Assembly (NCBI GenBank): GCA_002205965.3
Contig: NADL03000666.1
Coordinates: forward strand, 744,001 to 808,000
DNA from: Kappaphycus alvarezii
Taxonomy: Eukaryota; Rhodophyta; Florideophyceae; Gigartinales; Solieriaceae
Length of the DNA: 64,000 nucleotides
Reading direction: 5' to 3'
A program made the translations under genes and the position numbers. Below the pieces are notes generated by a model that was given only the letters and a program-made list of their open reading frames with translations, was not told the DNA's origin and did not search any database. Positions 22,130 to 34,059 of the stretch are shown in pieces (the stretch's first letter is position 1; the number at the start of each line of letters is the position of its first letter).

Positions 22130-25100
22130 TTCTATCTAAGATCCTGTTTTTCAAAACTTCATCAACTATTCTGACTGTCACTTCTATTCCCTGTCTCGCA
22201 TGTGCCCGTTTTGGGGTTACTTAGGGTGGCAGAGTATTGCGGTACTGCGAAAGGAAGGAGGGTGGATTACTGATCGAAGACTGGCGATAGTTATGCTGGA
22301 GGCGTGAGATGAATAATCTAAAGATTAAAATCGACCACAGGGGCCACGATTTGACCGACTTTCACGAGAAAAATCATTATTCCAATCGCTCCACAGCAAA
22401 AATGAAAAAAACCTGCGACACTCTTTCTAATGTCATGCATACCATTACAAATTGCATCGAAACTAAGAATTGGTATCTTTAGGCAAGAATGCATGTAATA
22501 ACACAAAAAAAATTGATGATAGGAACAAAAATGGAATCTTCCATTATCTTTTTCATTCTATTTCAGTCCCTTATCTCCATAATTACGCGACTTAGATACC
22601 AAACAGAGAAAGCGTCCTCACTTGGAATAAGGGCAGGTGCTTGAATTAGTAAAATTGAGACAAAAAGGTGTATATGAGAATCGCTATCGCCCTCATAGAG
22701 GTAGAACTCTCATTTCGAAAAGCGATGACAAATTTTCTGTTGCTGTGAGCAGTCTGTTCAGCCAAATTAATTCAGCCAAGAAATACGGCCTCAAGATTAC
22801 CTTTTCTTCTGTCGTGGACAATTTAATGTTGATTATCTACTGCGGCTTGCTCATAATGGTATCCCTTTTAGTCAACTTTATCTAAGAAAAGTTTTCAAAT
22901 AATAATATTACAATTTAATATTTCTCTCAGATTGATTTTCCCATTTAGAGGGCGGATTCCGGGGCGAGATTTCTTGAAAAAAATCCACAGGCTTCACGTC
23001 AACACGTCTTCGTTTGAACCCTCCGCAAGACAAGTGTCGAAACGTTTCAGTTTGTTTAACGCGTACGTTTTGAAGACGCATTTTGCAAAATTAGAGAAGT
23101 TTTTTCTCCAAGACCCAGCTCTGCTCTTCTCAGATTTGTAATCTTGAAGGATTTTAATGCTCATCCGATAAGTAAATTCATGATCGCACTGCCTCAAAGA
23201 GACCTATGACGCGCAAAGGGACTCCTGACATGGTTATTTCCTGCTAATTTAACTTTCATTGCGTTATTATAGTGCTGTGCGTATGTTCGGTAGCGAGTAT
23301 TGGGCCCTCCTCAATTTTTAAAGGAACACGAGTACTATTTCAGAATTTTCTTCGTGATGGCAGAGCTCCGGACCAAACAACGGCACGATAATTTCAAATT
23401 CAATCTACGTTGGCAACTGAACAAGAGAATTGTATAATTGATTCTTCGAATTTTAATAATCATTCCTTTATGTTTATTAATTACATCAAAAAAATGAAGA
23501 TGAATAATCTAAATTTACTCTTAAAATACAACAGACACAGCAATCATCCTTCAGCTCACTTTCTTGCATCTATTTCTAGACAATAACGTGGTCTTGGAGT
23601 TATTTCAAGCTCACACCTCAGGGAAGAGCCATACTCTTCTTACAATATTTTTTTTCAAGAATTCATTTGATGCCACTGAATATCCATGTAAGATTGAAGA
23701 AATATGCACCCTGATGGATTATTTTATTTCTCTTGCTTCATAATAAAATCCTTTCTGTGTTCATTTACGGGAAAACATTTGCTCATAATTGAAATGAAAA
23801 TTGTTTGTCTATTCAATTCCTAGAATCTTTTTAGTGGGACCACAGCGGCAGAACGTTCTGATAAGCTGATATGTTCCCCAAAGAGGCGCTGGAGAAAGTA
23901 TGTTTTGAGATGATTGTGAAATGAAGGGACTTCTTTCCTGCAATGGTGCTTATATTTGCTCTAACGGGTATATTGACACATTTGGCGGATTATGAGTTGA
24001 CCTCAAAATATGTAATGTAGTTTTTCCGTGAGAAAAAATGTCTAAATTGCCAAGTATCAGACCGAAAGCCGTCGTTGCGAAATAGAGATGCAGCGGAGAA
24101 GGATCGCAGGATTTCTTTTCTTTCACTTTCTCAAAATCTGACAAATGAACACATGAATCATATGGCTTATCCGGTTGGTGCGTTTGTCAAAGTATTCCGT
24201 CACAGTTTTCGAAGAAATTATAAGATGCAAGCTGCGGTACGTAATGGCGCCCGCGACGGACTTCAAAGTGCTCTACAGACAGTAAATGTAAAGGGAATTT
24301 TTTTCAAAATTTAATTTTCTGACTGTAATAACTCGCTTTGATTTCTTATTTTCAATTTTTTACTCTCCTACTTCGACCATGTAAAGAATTTAATCGAATG
24401 CACCACCTTTGGGGCTTTCGAAGGCCGGTTTGCTACATCAGTTGATATGTTAACCAAAATTTTAAAGTTTTTAAATCACTATTTAGTATTGTTGGTAGTA
24501 TTAAAAAGGTTGCCTGCTGGAATAAACACAGCAAGTGTTCCGCTATTAGGTCCAGTGACCACTTTAAGGCTCAATTCCACTTCCGATATTCGGAATTACC
24601 ATTTAGATGTTCAAAGAAGAGTTGAAACCAGTTTTTAGAACTGAAGAGGAGTTCTGCATTGACTCTTACCCCGAAAAGTCCATAAATCAACGTATCTCCA
24701 CTTTTTATCCTGTCCCTACTATCGCAGTATCTCTAACGCTCCCCTTCGTTGCCATCGGTACCTACCCAAGGCTGTACAAGGATACGGCAACTCGCTCGAC
24801 GAAAGTGGAAAACTCGACAATTAGAGGTTATCAAGCCGTAAGCCCCGTCTGAAGGTCGAGTGGTGGTGCATGCGCTCAGTTCTCAGTGATTCCATAGGGA
24901 CGCAAATCGCCATGCTCTTACTCCTCTCTCTCCTCTGCTGGCTCGACTCCGCAGAGAGAGATTTATTTACTCATTACTTATGTAGAGCTCGCACGCAGAG
25001 AGAAAGCTACTTCAATGTTTCTCTATCGGGATCACTCCAGAATCCACCTATACGGCTAAGAAATTACCCGGATGTTCCACGTCGGTAAGTACAGTGGGGC

Positions 25101-26046
25101 TCTTGACACAATGTAAAGGCACAAATCACCTCGTTGTACGGGCGGGTGGGGGGGGGGGGTGCGGGGGTAAAGCAGTGAGTTTTTTTACTGCCACAACTGT
25201 TTTGGATGTCACCCAATCGAATTTCATATGCGGATGCTTTAATGTTAGAAAGGTATGGTCGAGTGTGGTCCTTTATATCCTTAAAGGTGATCAGTAGTGT
25301 TACAATTCTAAGTAAGTTTCATCAACAGAAAATTTCAACCTAAAGTAGTTCCAATTTATTACGTAAGCATGATGTTGACAAAGAACTCTGCGGCAGATGA
25401 TCCGAATCGACAGATTTTAGATTATTTTAGTGTACTTCATGCTGTCAGTTATGCTACACAACTGTACTCTATTTTTTCAGTAATTATTTGTAAATTACTT
25501 CGACCATCGGTTCATTTATTTAATATGACACTCAGATTTCGATTCCAGCCAATCCATACATCTCAATAAAGAAACCCCCTTTACCCACTTTGTCAGTTAG
25601 TCTACATTATGCTCCCGACCTGCGCACCTCAGGTAGGCAAATATACAATAGAAAAGGAGTGTTGGTGCTTCATCCCGCACAACAACCTCATCATCAAACA
25701 ACAAGAAGCTCCTGGTAGCTCCAGACATTCAGTGGTAGGTTGACCGAAACTCCCACGAACAAACCGCTCGTTTGTCGCCCTTATTTTTGTGTTCGGAGTA
25801 ATAAAAACGAATTCGCCGACATTTGGCTCTTGTTCCCGCACAAATTCGGGGTGAAACAAAAAGTAATGCCCCTCAATTTTCCCTAAAAGACCGGCTCAAG
25901 GACGGCCAGCAGGCATGCTGTGTTGGACATTACGGCCAAGACAGCGTGCCTTTGCGTAAGTACCGCTCAGACCCGGCCATATTTCTCAATCGCTCTAACT
26001 GCTACGTTCCGCGCTACATCAGTTAACAGCATATAGGCTCCTGGAT
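22130..26046. other. Intergenic stretch without supported genes
   Basis: AT-rich to about 24.4 kb, then more balanced. Only short frames without recognisable motifs occur. A G-run of about 12 sits near 25148. Around 25905-25965 lies a roughly 60-base segment resembling 31117-31180. I can name nothing else. Confidence 0.45.
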
Positions 26047-26773
26047 TCAAACCTCCGAGAGTGGATATAGGAATTTGCACCAGCTTACCTCTGACGGAGG
26101 TTGCGATAAGGATTCAAATCTTCTATGCTTCGCGGGGACGGCCACATTAAAGGAAGTGAGCAGAATAAAAGTGTGCAAATTCCTGTGGAAGGGCGCCAGT
26201 CCGTTGAAGAACGTAACGCCTAAGAATTCCGTACCTCCACTGCTTCCCATCGCCCGGATATCTGGCCTTATGATATGGCTTGGTAAAAGTAGATGAGCAA
26301 ATTGTCTCCTCATCATCTCTAGTATGGCAGAAACCCGCTTTTTCGCACCTGATTACCTCTACAGATTCAACATGACATTGTCGCAGTGGAGAATGTACAC
26401 GCTTCATTATTTGTATCCCAGTTCCAGGCACATTGATGGAATCAAAGTTCGTAGTACTCATAACTTTTGCACCTCTCGCAGTAAAAAAACCCATTAAACG
26501 CACTTTTAGCTGCTCGGATTGCTGAGGGTAGGCAAACCATGCCCGCTCGTCCCCCGGCGAGACTCCTCCAGAACAATGCCAGCTTTCACCTGGAAAGAGT
26601 TCTTGGCGAATCTTAATGCCACAGCGAGTTGGTTTCAGAGAGCCTGCGTTTTCTGGGCTTATCAGTAGTAAGGAAGTAAGTCTCGTGTCCGTAATCTCTA
26701 CCTGAACACCGACTACTGAGACAATGATCTTTGATAATAGAAACCCCATTAACACCATTTCCCCATTCTTCAC
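26047..26773 (-). pseudogene. Retroelement C-terminal region, family B, decayed
   Basis: On the minus strand the motif RPDIRAMGS-GGTE-VTF is followed by APFHRNL and a SFNVAVPAKHRR segment. These match, residue for residue at many positions, the piece at 46.59-46.85 kb (RPDIRAMGSREGTD, DVTFVHPPAP). In both copies this lies downstream of a cysteine/histidine-rich stretch. The arrangement (zinc-like region, RPDI, DVT) is the C-terminal end seen in a class of reverse transcriptase elements whose RT part is better preserved at 62.3-63.7 kb. Frames shift several times here, so it is a relic. The link to an RT is by comparison within this window plus family knowledge. Confidence 0.5.
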
Positions 26774-27382
26774 CGTACACTTTTCTTCCCCAGTGCGGAA
26801 GCAACGCCCCGAACTCTGAACTCAACCCAATCACTGCGAGACTTCTTCAAAATTTCGCCGCTCCCGGCGCCCCGCGTGCAAAAAATCGTTGGGTACAAGC
26901 TTGGCCATTTCCACCCGTCTAGCCCGCTTCCCCTGCAGATCGACATGCCTTGTATGAAGGCTGGCTGTTGCTTGGAGACGTCGTGCGAGCGAGGAGGGGA
27001 AACGTTTGGGTAGTTACATATTTGGAACGTAAGGTGATCTCCTTCAATGATACTAGATGTTCTTTCAACGATTAAGCCAAGTGAGCAGCTGCGTCTATAG
27101 AACAGACGGAAAAGGATATTGTAACAGTCGTACAGTAAGGCACATTGAAAGAGATATTAAATATTAAATAAAATAATTTCATTAACGCATCCCCACCAGT
27201 CGAGGCAAATGATCAAAATTTTTTTCAACGCGGGCATTGCTGGTTCGCCAGCTAAAAAAACTAATGTTTGCTTATTTGACCCCGGACGTGTTCTCGCACT
27301 TGTCAAATTCAGCGCACTCAGAAAGGCCCTCCTACTCATTCCTTCCTACACCGCATGCAACACTCTCATTTCCGTTTCCGCC
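26774..27382. other. Intergenic stretch upstream of the Harbinger remnant
   Basis: No supported gene. The stretch probably contains the unrecognised left terminus of the PIF/Harbinger element, since its reading frame is open back to 27209, but I could not pair a terminal inverted repeat with the right side. Confidence 0.35.
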
Positions 27383-28631
27383 ATGCAAAATCGAATTATT
27401 GAAGAACTGACCTCCGAAGATCTGTTTGACACAATTGAAGATCTGACGGCTCCGGACAGCGATGAGGAGTCATCAAAGAGGGGAGTCTCAAGGCCTGGTC
27501 GAGCGCCAAATATTGGCCTTAATCGCCGTCAAGGTGCGCAGCGCCTTTATGAGGACTATTTCAGTGCAAGTCCTGTCTACAACAATGTTCTCTTTACACG
27601 CAGTTTAAGACTTTCGAGGAAACTATTCCTCCGCATTTATGATGTACTCAGAACCAATGAATACATTACACAAAGACGCGATTGAACAAGTAAGCTTGGA
27701 CTGACAGGATTGCAGAAAGCTACTGCTGCTATGCGCGTTCTAGCTTATGGTTGTGCTTCAGATTCACTTGACGAATATCACCGCATTGGGGTCTCTACAA
27801 TAGACGAGTGCGCTAAACAGTTTGTTCTTACTGTTATTGATTCCTTTTCGCAGGAATGTTTAGGAGCCCCAAATGAAGAGGATTTAAAGCGACTGTTACG
27901 TTGATCAGACAAACTTGTGTTTCCTGGAATGCTAGATAGTTTTGATTGTTGCAAATTAATTTGGAAAAACGGTCCTATAGTTTGGTAGGGTCAGTTTGAA
28001 AGGAAAGAGGGAGTACCTGCTATAACACTAGAAGCTATTGCAGACGATTCGCTTTGGATTTGGCATGCTTTCTTCGGCATGAAGGGCTTTTTACAATGAC
28101 ATAAACGTTCTAGTATGTTCTCCCTTTATGTCAAATATAGCGAAAGGAATATATCCACCACCGATTTAATTTAATATATGCTGTCAGAAACCAAACGTAC
28201 CCTATTGGATGGTTGGCAGTATCTATCCAAATTGGCCATGCTTCTTGCACACTATTATGGAACCCATTACTGAAAAGGAGAAACTGTTATCGAGAGGTCG
28301 AGATGGGGCACGAAAGGATGTCGAAAGGGCTTTTCGAGTCCTGCAAGGAAAGTGGCACATTATTTCCCGTCCCGGCAGATACTGGTCGAAGGCTTTCATG
28401 AATCAAATTATGAAATGCTGCATCATTCTTCACAATATGGCTGTGGAGGAGCGAGAGGAAAGAGAAGGGCGAGCGTTTGAGGAACAAGATTTTGTTTATG
28501 AAGTCCTAATCGAGGAGGAGGCTATTCCCATGTGGGGCACCTTGGAACCACTGCACAATGGAACCGTTTTTCCTCCAAGCTCGCTTGCGTCTTTGTGTTA
28601 TCTCAATTCGTTTACCATGAACGAAATATAA
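27383..28631 (+). pseudogene. PIF/Harbinger-type transposase (plant transposon protein family), decayed
   Basis: Start taken at ATG 27383 (MQNRIIEELTSEDLFD). Family signatures come in order: FLRIYDVLRTNEYITQRRD near 27640; YGCASDSLDEYHRIGVSTIDECAKQFV near 27745; FPGMLDSFDC near 27920 with the first catalytic Asp; WKNGPIVW and ITLEAIADDSLWIWHAFFG near 28020-28080 with the second acidic region; KDVERAFRVLQGKWHII near 28315 with the final Glu; and MKCCIILHNM near 28410. These match the PF04827-type transposase in content and spacing. Damage includes TGA 27682, TGA 27902, a stop within WKNGPIVW*GQ and frame changes near 28100-28200. The last 140 codons (28209-28631) are uninterrupted. Paired with the convergent remnant at 28637-29100. 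Confidence 0.8.
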
Positions 28632-28636
28632 TATGC

Positions 28637-29100
28637 CTACACTCGTAAGTTAGTCATGGACCATTTATGGGAAAGGAAAGGGAGTTCTTCCTTGTAAATG
28701 ACAGCTTTACCCAGTGCTTCAGATTTAGTGCCCTGGCTATCCATCCTGCAACTCGTTGTTGGAGTCCTTCCCGACACTAGAAGAAACAAGAAGGGATGAA
28801 GAGAAAAATGCCGCGTTTCCGGAATCCAAATTGGTGCATTTCCGGAACCTGAATTGGCGGCAGCTCTTTTGTGCGCCTTTTGTAGAGCTTCAGCGCGTAG
28901 AATATTAAAGTATTCAATATTTTCAACACTTTTGCCTTCTTGCGGGGCATTAGAGAAGAGCATAATCTCACTGTGATATTCCAGAGATTCATTACGTGCC
29001 TTTTGCAAATCAATAGCAATCTGCCCCAAACCAGAGGATATGCAAATTTTCAAACTTTTTCCCGGTCAATTGCTCCAAATTCGGCACCATTTTTACGTAC
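28637..29100 (-). pseudogene. Second Harbinger ORF remnant (Myb/NAM-associated type C-terminus)
   Basis: The minus-strand frame contains ARNESLEYHSEIMLF followed by IEYFNILRAEALQKAHKRAA. This resembles the conserved C-terminal helix pair (EYFxLxRxEALQR) of the DNA-binding accessory protein that accompanies PIF/Harbinger transposases. In such elements the accessory protein and transposase are separate genes, and here they converge with about 6 bases between the ends. The N-terminal DNA-binding part is missing, cut off at about 29.1 kb where a copia fragment begins. Frame changes show it is broken. Confidence 0.5.
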
Positions 29101-29109
29101 ATCGTGATA

Positions 29110-30700
29110 GTGGCGACTAATGGCTTGAAAAAGTTCATCGCTAAAATAAGCAAGGCTTGGAATGAAATCTTTGGATGGGATTTATCGGTTTACATCCATA
29201 GACTTGAAAAGGACGAATCGGCTTTACGATTATTTGTAATTTATGATGATAACACTTTAGCTGCTGGGGATTGCGATTTCATAAACCTCATGACAAAACT
29301 GGGAGTGGAATCTGAGACGAAACCGCGTGAATAGGATAAAATACATTTTTCGTTTGAAGAGATCCTCTCATGATGGAGATGGCATTGAAGATAATCAAAT
29401 TGCTTATATCAGTCGTCTTTCATTAGTAATAGAGAACACAACATTAGATGGATTTCGTAGTGTCCGTGCTGCAGTATCATGGGTTACACACACAAGACCT
29501 GATATATGCTTTCAAGTGAGTCAATATGCTCAAGTGTGTGGTACAAGACCAACGGTTGCGTCGGTAGCCACTACAAATAACGGGTTCCCAGAACACAGGC
29601 AAGCATCACAGGATCACGGATATTCGCCTAAAGGAGGTTGCGAGGGAAGCACTAGTAAAGGACTAGGCTCAATGGGCGGGCGCATAACCTTAAGGGAGAT
29701 AAAAGGAATACCTTGGAAGTGTCGATGGCTTGTAGACCTTGTAGTTGGGGGCCAAAGGGTGCTTACTTTTACGATTCTACGAATCCTACAACTACCGCTC
29801 TTCGTACAAGGTGTGCTACCTACTTCTACTACTTAAAGCTACCGTACCGCTACTCCTTAAATACAAGTGGCCCCACTACCGCCACCTCCTCATTCCACCG
29901 TTAGGATTATTTATCCTAAAAATGCCTGATAATTACCTATCGGTCCACCTGCTGTCTCCACAAGGGCCATCGAGGTCCATTCCACTATCCCGGGCTTACA
30001 GTATCCACCAAGATGCATCATCTTACACCCGCACTGGGTCCCACAGGTGCTAATTTACTGCAAAGTGGCAGACGCTCAGTTCAGTTTACACGACATAAAT
30101 TTATTAAAAGATATCATCAGAAGAGTGAAGGATCACTCAATGCCACTCAGGTATAGGAAGTTGGAGAAGAAATCGTTACAAATCCGTGTTTACACCGATG
30201 CTTCGTTCGGTTAGAGCTCTGATTTAAAGTCACAACTTGGCTATATCGTATTACTATGCGACGGAAACAATCTCTTACATGTTCTGTATTTTGCGAGCCG
30301 CAAGTCGAGGCGTATGCAATCTAATCTCGTAGGGGAGATCTATTCCTTTACAGAAGGTTTAGATGTTGTATGTATGCTAAAGAAGGTCTAAAATTCCTTT
30401 TGCCGCAAGATATTCCTATCCAGATGCTAACTGATTCCAAGCAATTGTTTGATACAGACAAAAATTCTTCTATGACTGCTGAACGCAGGTTAATGACAGA
30501 CGTCGCTGCCTCCAGAGAAGCCCATAATCAGCAGGAGACTTTTCAGATCGGCCTAGTACGTGGAAATGCTAATGTTTCCATGCGCTTACAAAACAAGCTG
30601 GGAATAGTACCTTGGACAAAATTATCGTTCGGGGGTACATGAAACTCCTGTGATTCACTTTATCATGCGCGATAACCTTTCTGGGAATTAGAAAGGGTGG
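29110..30700 (+). pseudogene. Ty1/copia pol 3' region: end of RT and RNase H, decayed
   Basis: The fragment begins inside the reverse transcriptase (NGLKKF-SKAWNEIF, equivalent to the copia YGLKQxxRAWN), then FVIYDDNTLAAG, the YxDD active site, near 29250. AAVSWVTHTRPDICFQVSQYAQV near 29468-29530 is the copia TRPDI motif. RNase H follows near 30190-30640: VYTDASFG with its Asp, SQLGYIVLLCDG, YFASRKSRR, LTDSKQLFD, and TAERRLMTDVAASREAHNQ. About 490 bases between 29570 and 30060 do not fit and look inserted. Several stops and frame changes. The 5' two thirds of the element are absent, so this is a truncated relic adjoining the Harbinger remnant. Confidence 0.8.
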
Positions 30701-31080
30701 AATGTGGGATCTTGGTCCAATAATATTTTACTTTGTGTACTCTGGGGTGTATCTAGTGGTGCTTCGCAAGTCGTCATGTAGTTTTATTGTTTTTAGCTTT
30801 GTACTGTTTTTCAAGTGTAAGGAGTCGTGGTATACAGTATGTAGGTATGCCGTTCTTTACCGTCCCTTGTGGGGATCGAGGCATAGCAACGAAAACAAGA
30901 AATGGCGCGAAAGTAAAAAACGTAGCTCGGTTGTCGAGTGAAGTTCGCAAAGTACTGTTCGTCGATATTTGCTTTGTTAATCCAGTGGCTCCACAATAAG
31001 GGATGTGGCGCGGCTATTTTCTGACTAGGGCCCAGACCTGTGTGCAGTATAAGAGATTCTGAAAACGAGGCAGAGTTATG
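30687..31080 (+). repeat. Copia polypurine tract and start of probable 3' LTR
   Basis: AGAAAGGGTGGAA (30690-30702) followed by TGTGGGATCTTGG at 30703 has the form polypurine tract, then LTR start TG, exactly where copia elements place it after RNase H. The LTR end could not be fixed because the 5' LTR is missing; 31080 is only a nominal limit. Confidence 0.4.
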
Positions 31081-31605
31081 TGGTGCGACCTCACAGGGCT
31101 GGATTGAGGCCAGCTATAAGGCATGCTGCGTTGGATGAAACCATCCCTGCAGCGTTTCTTTGCGTAAGGACAGATCGCAGCCAAGCGAAAGTATCTGATA
31201 GGGATAAATCGTCGGAAGAAGAGATACTCACAACCAAATACCCCAAGAAGGAGGTGTTGAAAGCAAAAAATTGCTACTGGGGTATAGTTAAGCCATCAAA
31301 AAGGGCTGGGTAAGGACGATAGTTGAGAGGGCTAAAATCAAGTATAGAAGGGGCAGGGTCTACCAATGATGTTCTGTGACCAGCGTAAGAACAAATGTTC
31401 TTGGTCTGAAGTTGACTCTCAGCTTCCTACTACTCGGGACTTGGATTGAAGCTGTGTGCCAGCTTGCTTGACCTCTCCACGAGGAAGCAGTTCACTAAGC
31501 TAACGGAGACTTTTGGCAACCCCTAGAGTCCGAACAAAACTAAAGAAGATACCAGTAAATTCATAAAACACTTTGCGTGGATGATATACTCTAAACAAAA
31601 GATAT
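31081..31605. other. Intergenic stretch without supported genes
   Basis: No domain-bearing frame. The segment 31117-31180 resembles 25905-25965 (shared GGCATGCTG, GTTGGA and TTTGCGTAAG landmarks). It may include the end of the copia LTR. Confidence 0.4.
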
Positions 31606-32036
31606 TTAGGAAACTAACAATCGATCTGGTCCTCCCATTCCCATCCTCCGTATCAGACCCAATAACTCCTCCAAAATATCCACGCTACCCAAGCAGTCCC
31701 CAAAAATATCCTCGAACGGTTCATAATTATCTACTTCCTCCTGGGAGATATCTAAACCACTAAAGATGTCCCCAGCCGGATCCAGCGTCGGGACCACTTG
31801 GTCCATACTGTCCAGCCCCCGCCCACTATTCCAACATTTTCCATGTCTCCTTCCCCCTCATCCTCCTCGTCCTCCCCTTCATTTTCCTCTTCATCCTCCT
31901 CTTCATCTTCATTCACGTAAACCAATTCCGGGGCTGCCCACTCCTCAAAAGTCTCCCCAGCTCCCTCCTCGACTACCCCCTCCTACCCCTCACCTATCTT
32001 CTCCGCCTCATCCTCGATGAACAAGCGACGAACGAA
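31606..32036 (-). pseudogene. Acidic low-complexity coding remnant
   Basis: Minus-strand frames read LFIEDEAEKIGEG, then a long Glu/Asp run with Asn and Gly, then after a frame change DIFSGLDISQEEVDNYEPFEDIFGD and LEELLGLI. The composition suggests a disordered acidic N-terminus of a transposase or nuclear protein. A Pro-rich plus-strand frame over the same bases is its shadow. No family recognised. Confidence 0.3.
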
Positions 32037-32716
32037 CTAGATCAACTTCTTTGTTTTTCGGTGTAGACACTCATCGCGGTCAGTCGGGCCTAAAAGGAGT
32101 AGGGGAATGGCGGTGAGGGGGCGAGGGTGGCGATTTTTGGAAATAACTCTGGAGGGTCATAGGTTGTCCATTTTGGTGGTCTTTAGGGAGTAGCAGGCAA
32201 TTGAGGAAGTTTTGAATGAGTAGGAGAGAGGGTTAGTGAGTAGAATGATCAAGGGGTTTGAAACTTGGAATAAAGGGGTTTAAACAGGCTCCCGAGGAAG
32301 CATTCTATAGATTCGGAATAGGTAAATAAATCTACAGGGGAATTTGTAGTAGATCATTTGCGACTTTTTTTCTCACAAAAATGAATTTGGAGAAGGAGAT
32401 CAGCGAAATGGGGAAAAGAACTTGATTTGGGATCGCTTTAGAGGGTTAGATTCAGTATAAATATATCTGGATAAAATGGAAGTGAATTTGGAGAGGACCG
32501 CGGTAAGGATAAGCAAGGGTAAGGAAGGAGAAATAATCTCCCCGAGAAGATGCTTAGAGTGAGGGAGAGCGAGAAATGACTAGAACTACAAGCAATTCTG
32601 GACAAAGGGAGGTACATACTACAGTAATTAAAAGTCGGTAGATGACGACGACAGAGAGATCCGTTCCGATTCGCGCGCGCCTAACAGTCGCCATGGCTCG
32701 TACGGCTACATACTTA
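32037..32716. other. Intergenic stretch left of the Tc1 element
   Basis: Purine-biased plus strand, no supported gene. Ends with the TA (32715-32716) that forms one side of the Tc1 target duplication. Confidence 0.45.
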
Positions 32717-32900
32717 CAGTGCGCTTCATAAGTATAGAATCACTCGGACCTCGGCAACCAGGGGCCTGAGGATAAAAACTGGGTATCGCCGGAAAGTTTA
32801 TTTCCTAACGAGTGTAAAAAAGCAAACCGTATTGATCTAAATCAAATAATTAAAAAAAAGTATAAAAGACTGTTTCAATCAAATCATAAGTATAGAATCA
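32717..32900 (+). repeat. Left IR/DR terminal repeat of the Tc1 element
   Basis: Outer core copy at 32726-32742 and inner copy at 32884-32900, both exactly TCATAAGTATAGAATCA. Pairs with 34060-34241. Confidence 0.95.
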
Positions 32901-33023
32901 GAAACCCCAGCATGCCGCACACAGCACAGTATCGCGATTTTGGCGCCAACCAAAGATGTGCCATTCCCATAAGACTACTGCCGTCCATGAAAGTCAAGAT
33001 CGAGCTTCATGGATGGCACCAAA

Positions 33024-34021
33024 ATGCCTCGAGGCACCTCCCTGTCCGAGCAAGAGAAGGGCGCAATTATCGCCCTTCTCAAGGAGAAGTACACCCACCG
33101 AGCAATTGTTAAGAAAATGAAAAGGTGGCAGAAGGTAATCACTTCCTTTTTAAAGGATCCTGAAGGTTATGGGACACGAAAAAGAGCCGGCAGACCCCTA
33201 ACGTACACAGAGAGCTCTAACCGTCGTTTGATTCGGGAGGCGACAGCGACCGGCCACGCTGTCAGTCGCCTCCAAAAAGACCTCAACTTGTCCCTTTCCA
33301 AATCTACGATCCTCTGTATGTTACATTCCGAGAAGAAATTGGTCTACACAAAGCCGAACAAGGGTTTTTTCTCATTCCAGATCACAAGGCCGCTCTTGTA
33401 GCATGGGCAACAGCTAAGGCGGAGTGGGAGATGTCAAAATGGATGACGGTGGTGTTTAGTGATGAAAAGATGTTCAACCTCGATGTACCGGATGGCTGGG
33501 CTTCTTACTGGCATCATTTGGACAGAGGAAAACGCTTCTCTTCTAAGCGTCAGGGGGGGGTGGGATTGTCATGGTGTGGGGGTGCTTTTCTTTTTATGGA
33601 TCGTGCGAGCTTGTCTTTTTAGAAGGTCGAGAAGACTCGCAGAAGTATATTCGAACGTTAAAGGACAACCTGATCCCGTGGGCGGCCATTACGCATGGGG
33701 AAACATGGACATTTCAACAAGATAACTGTCCTATTCATGTTTCTAGGGCTACTAAACAGTGGATGGGAGTCAACGAAATTGATGTTTTGGACTGGCCCTC
33801 GCGCGCACCAGACCTAAATCCCATTGAGAATCTATGGGCAATCGTCGCGAGGGCTGTGTACCGAGATGCAAGGCAGTTTCTGTCCGTGGCGGACTTAAAG
33901 GAGACCATAGTCAATTGCTGGTCAAGGATTCCCGAGGAAACGCTTCAAAAACCTTGTGAAAGCAATGGTAAGGCGCTGTATTGCTGTTTTGAACTCCGGT
34001 GGGGCTAGAATTCCTTATTAG
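33024..34021 (+). pseudogene. Tc1-type DD34E transposase with three frameshifts
   Basis: Start taken at ATG 33024 (MPRGTSLSEQEKGAII), the usual Tc1 N-terminus; an upstream in-frame ATG is at 33009. N-terminal helix-turn-helix DNA-binding domains span 33024-33360 with the GRP-like linker AGRPL near 33196. Catalytic core: first Asp in VVFSDEKMF near 33460, second Asp in FQQDNCPIH near 33722, Glu in DLNPIENLW near 33828, with exactly 34 residues between the last two. Frame breaks occur at a T6 run near 33366, a G run near 33553-33560 and an AAA near 33938. With them the natural end is TAG 34019-34021, and AATAAA follows at 34027-34032. All three breaks are homopolymer-length changes, so this is a very recently inactivated copy or contains sequencing errors. 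Confidence 0.9.
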
Positions 34022-34059
34022 AGTTTAATAAACATTCGTTCGCATACTCATGACTGAGT

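Noticed and set aside
26036..26110. tRNA on the minus strand (GGTTTGAATCC near 26045)
   Set aside because: Only the T-loop-like sequence is present; the T stem does not pair over 5 bp and no acceptor, D or anticodon arms can be formed.
31766..32020. Pro-rich plus-strand frame
   Set aside because: Shadow of the acidic minus-strand frame over the same bases.
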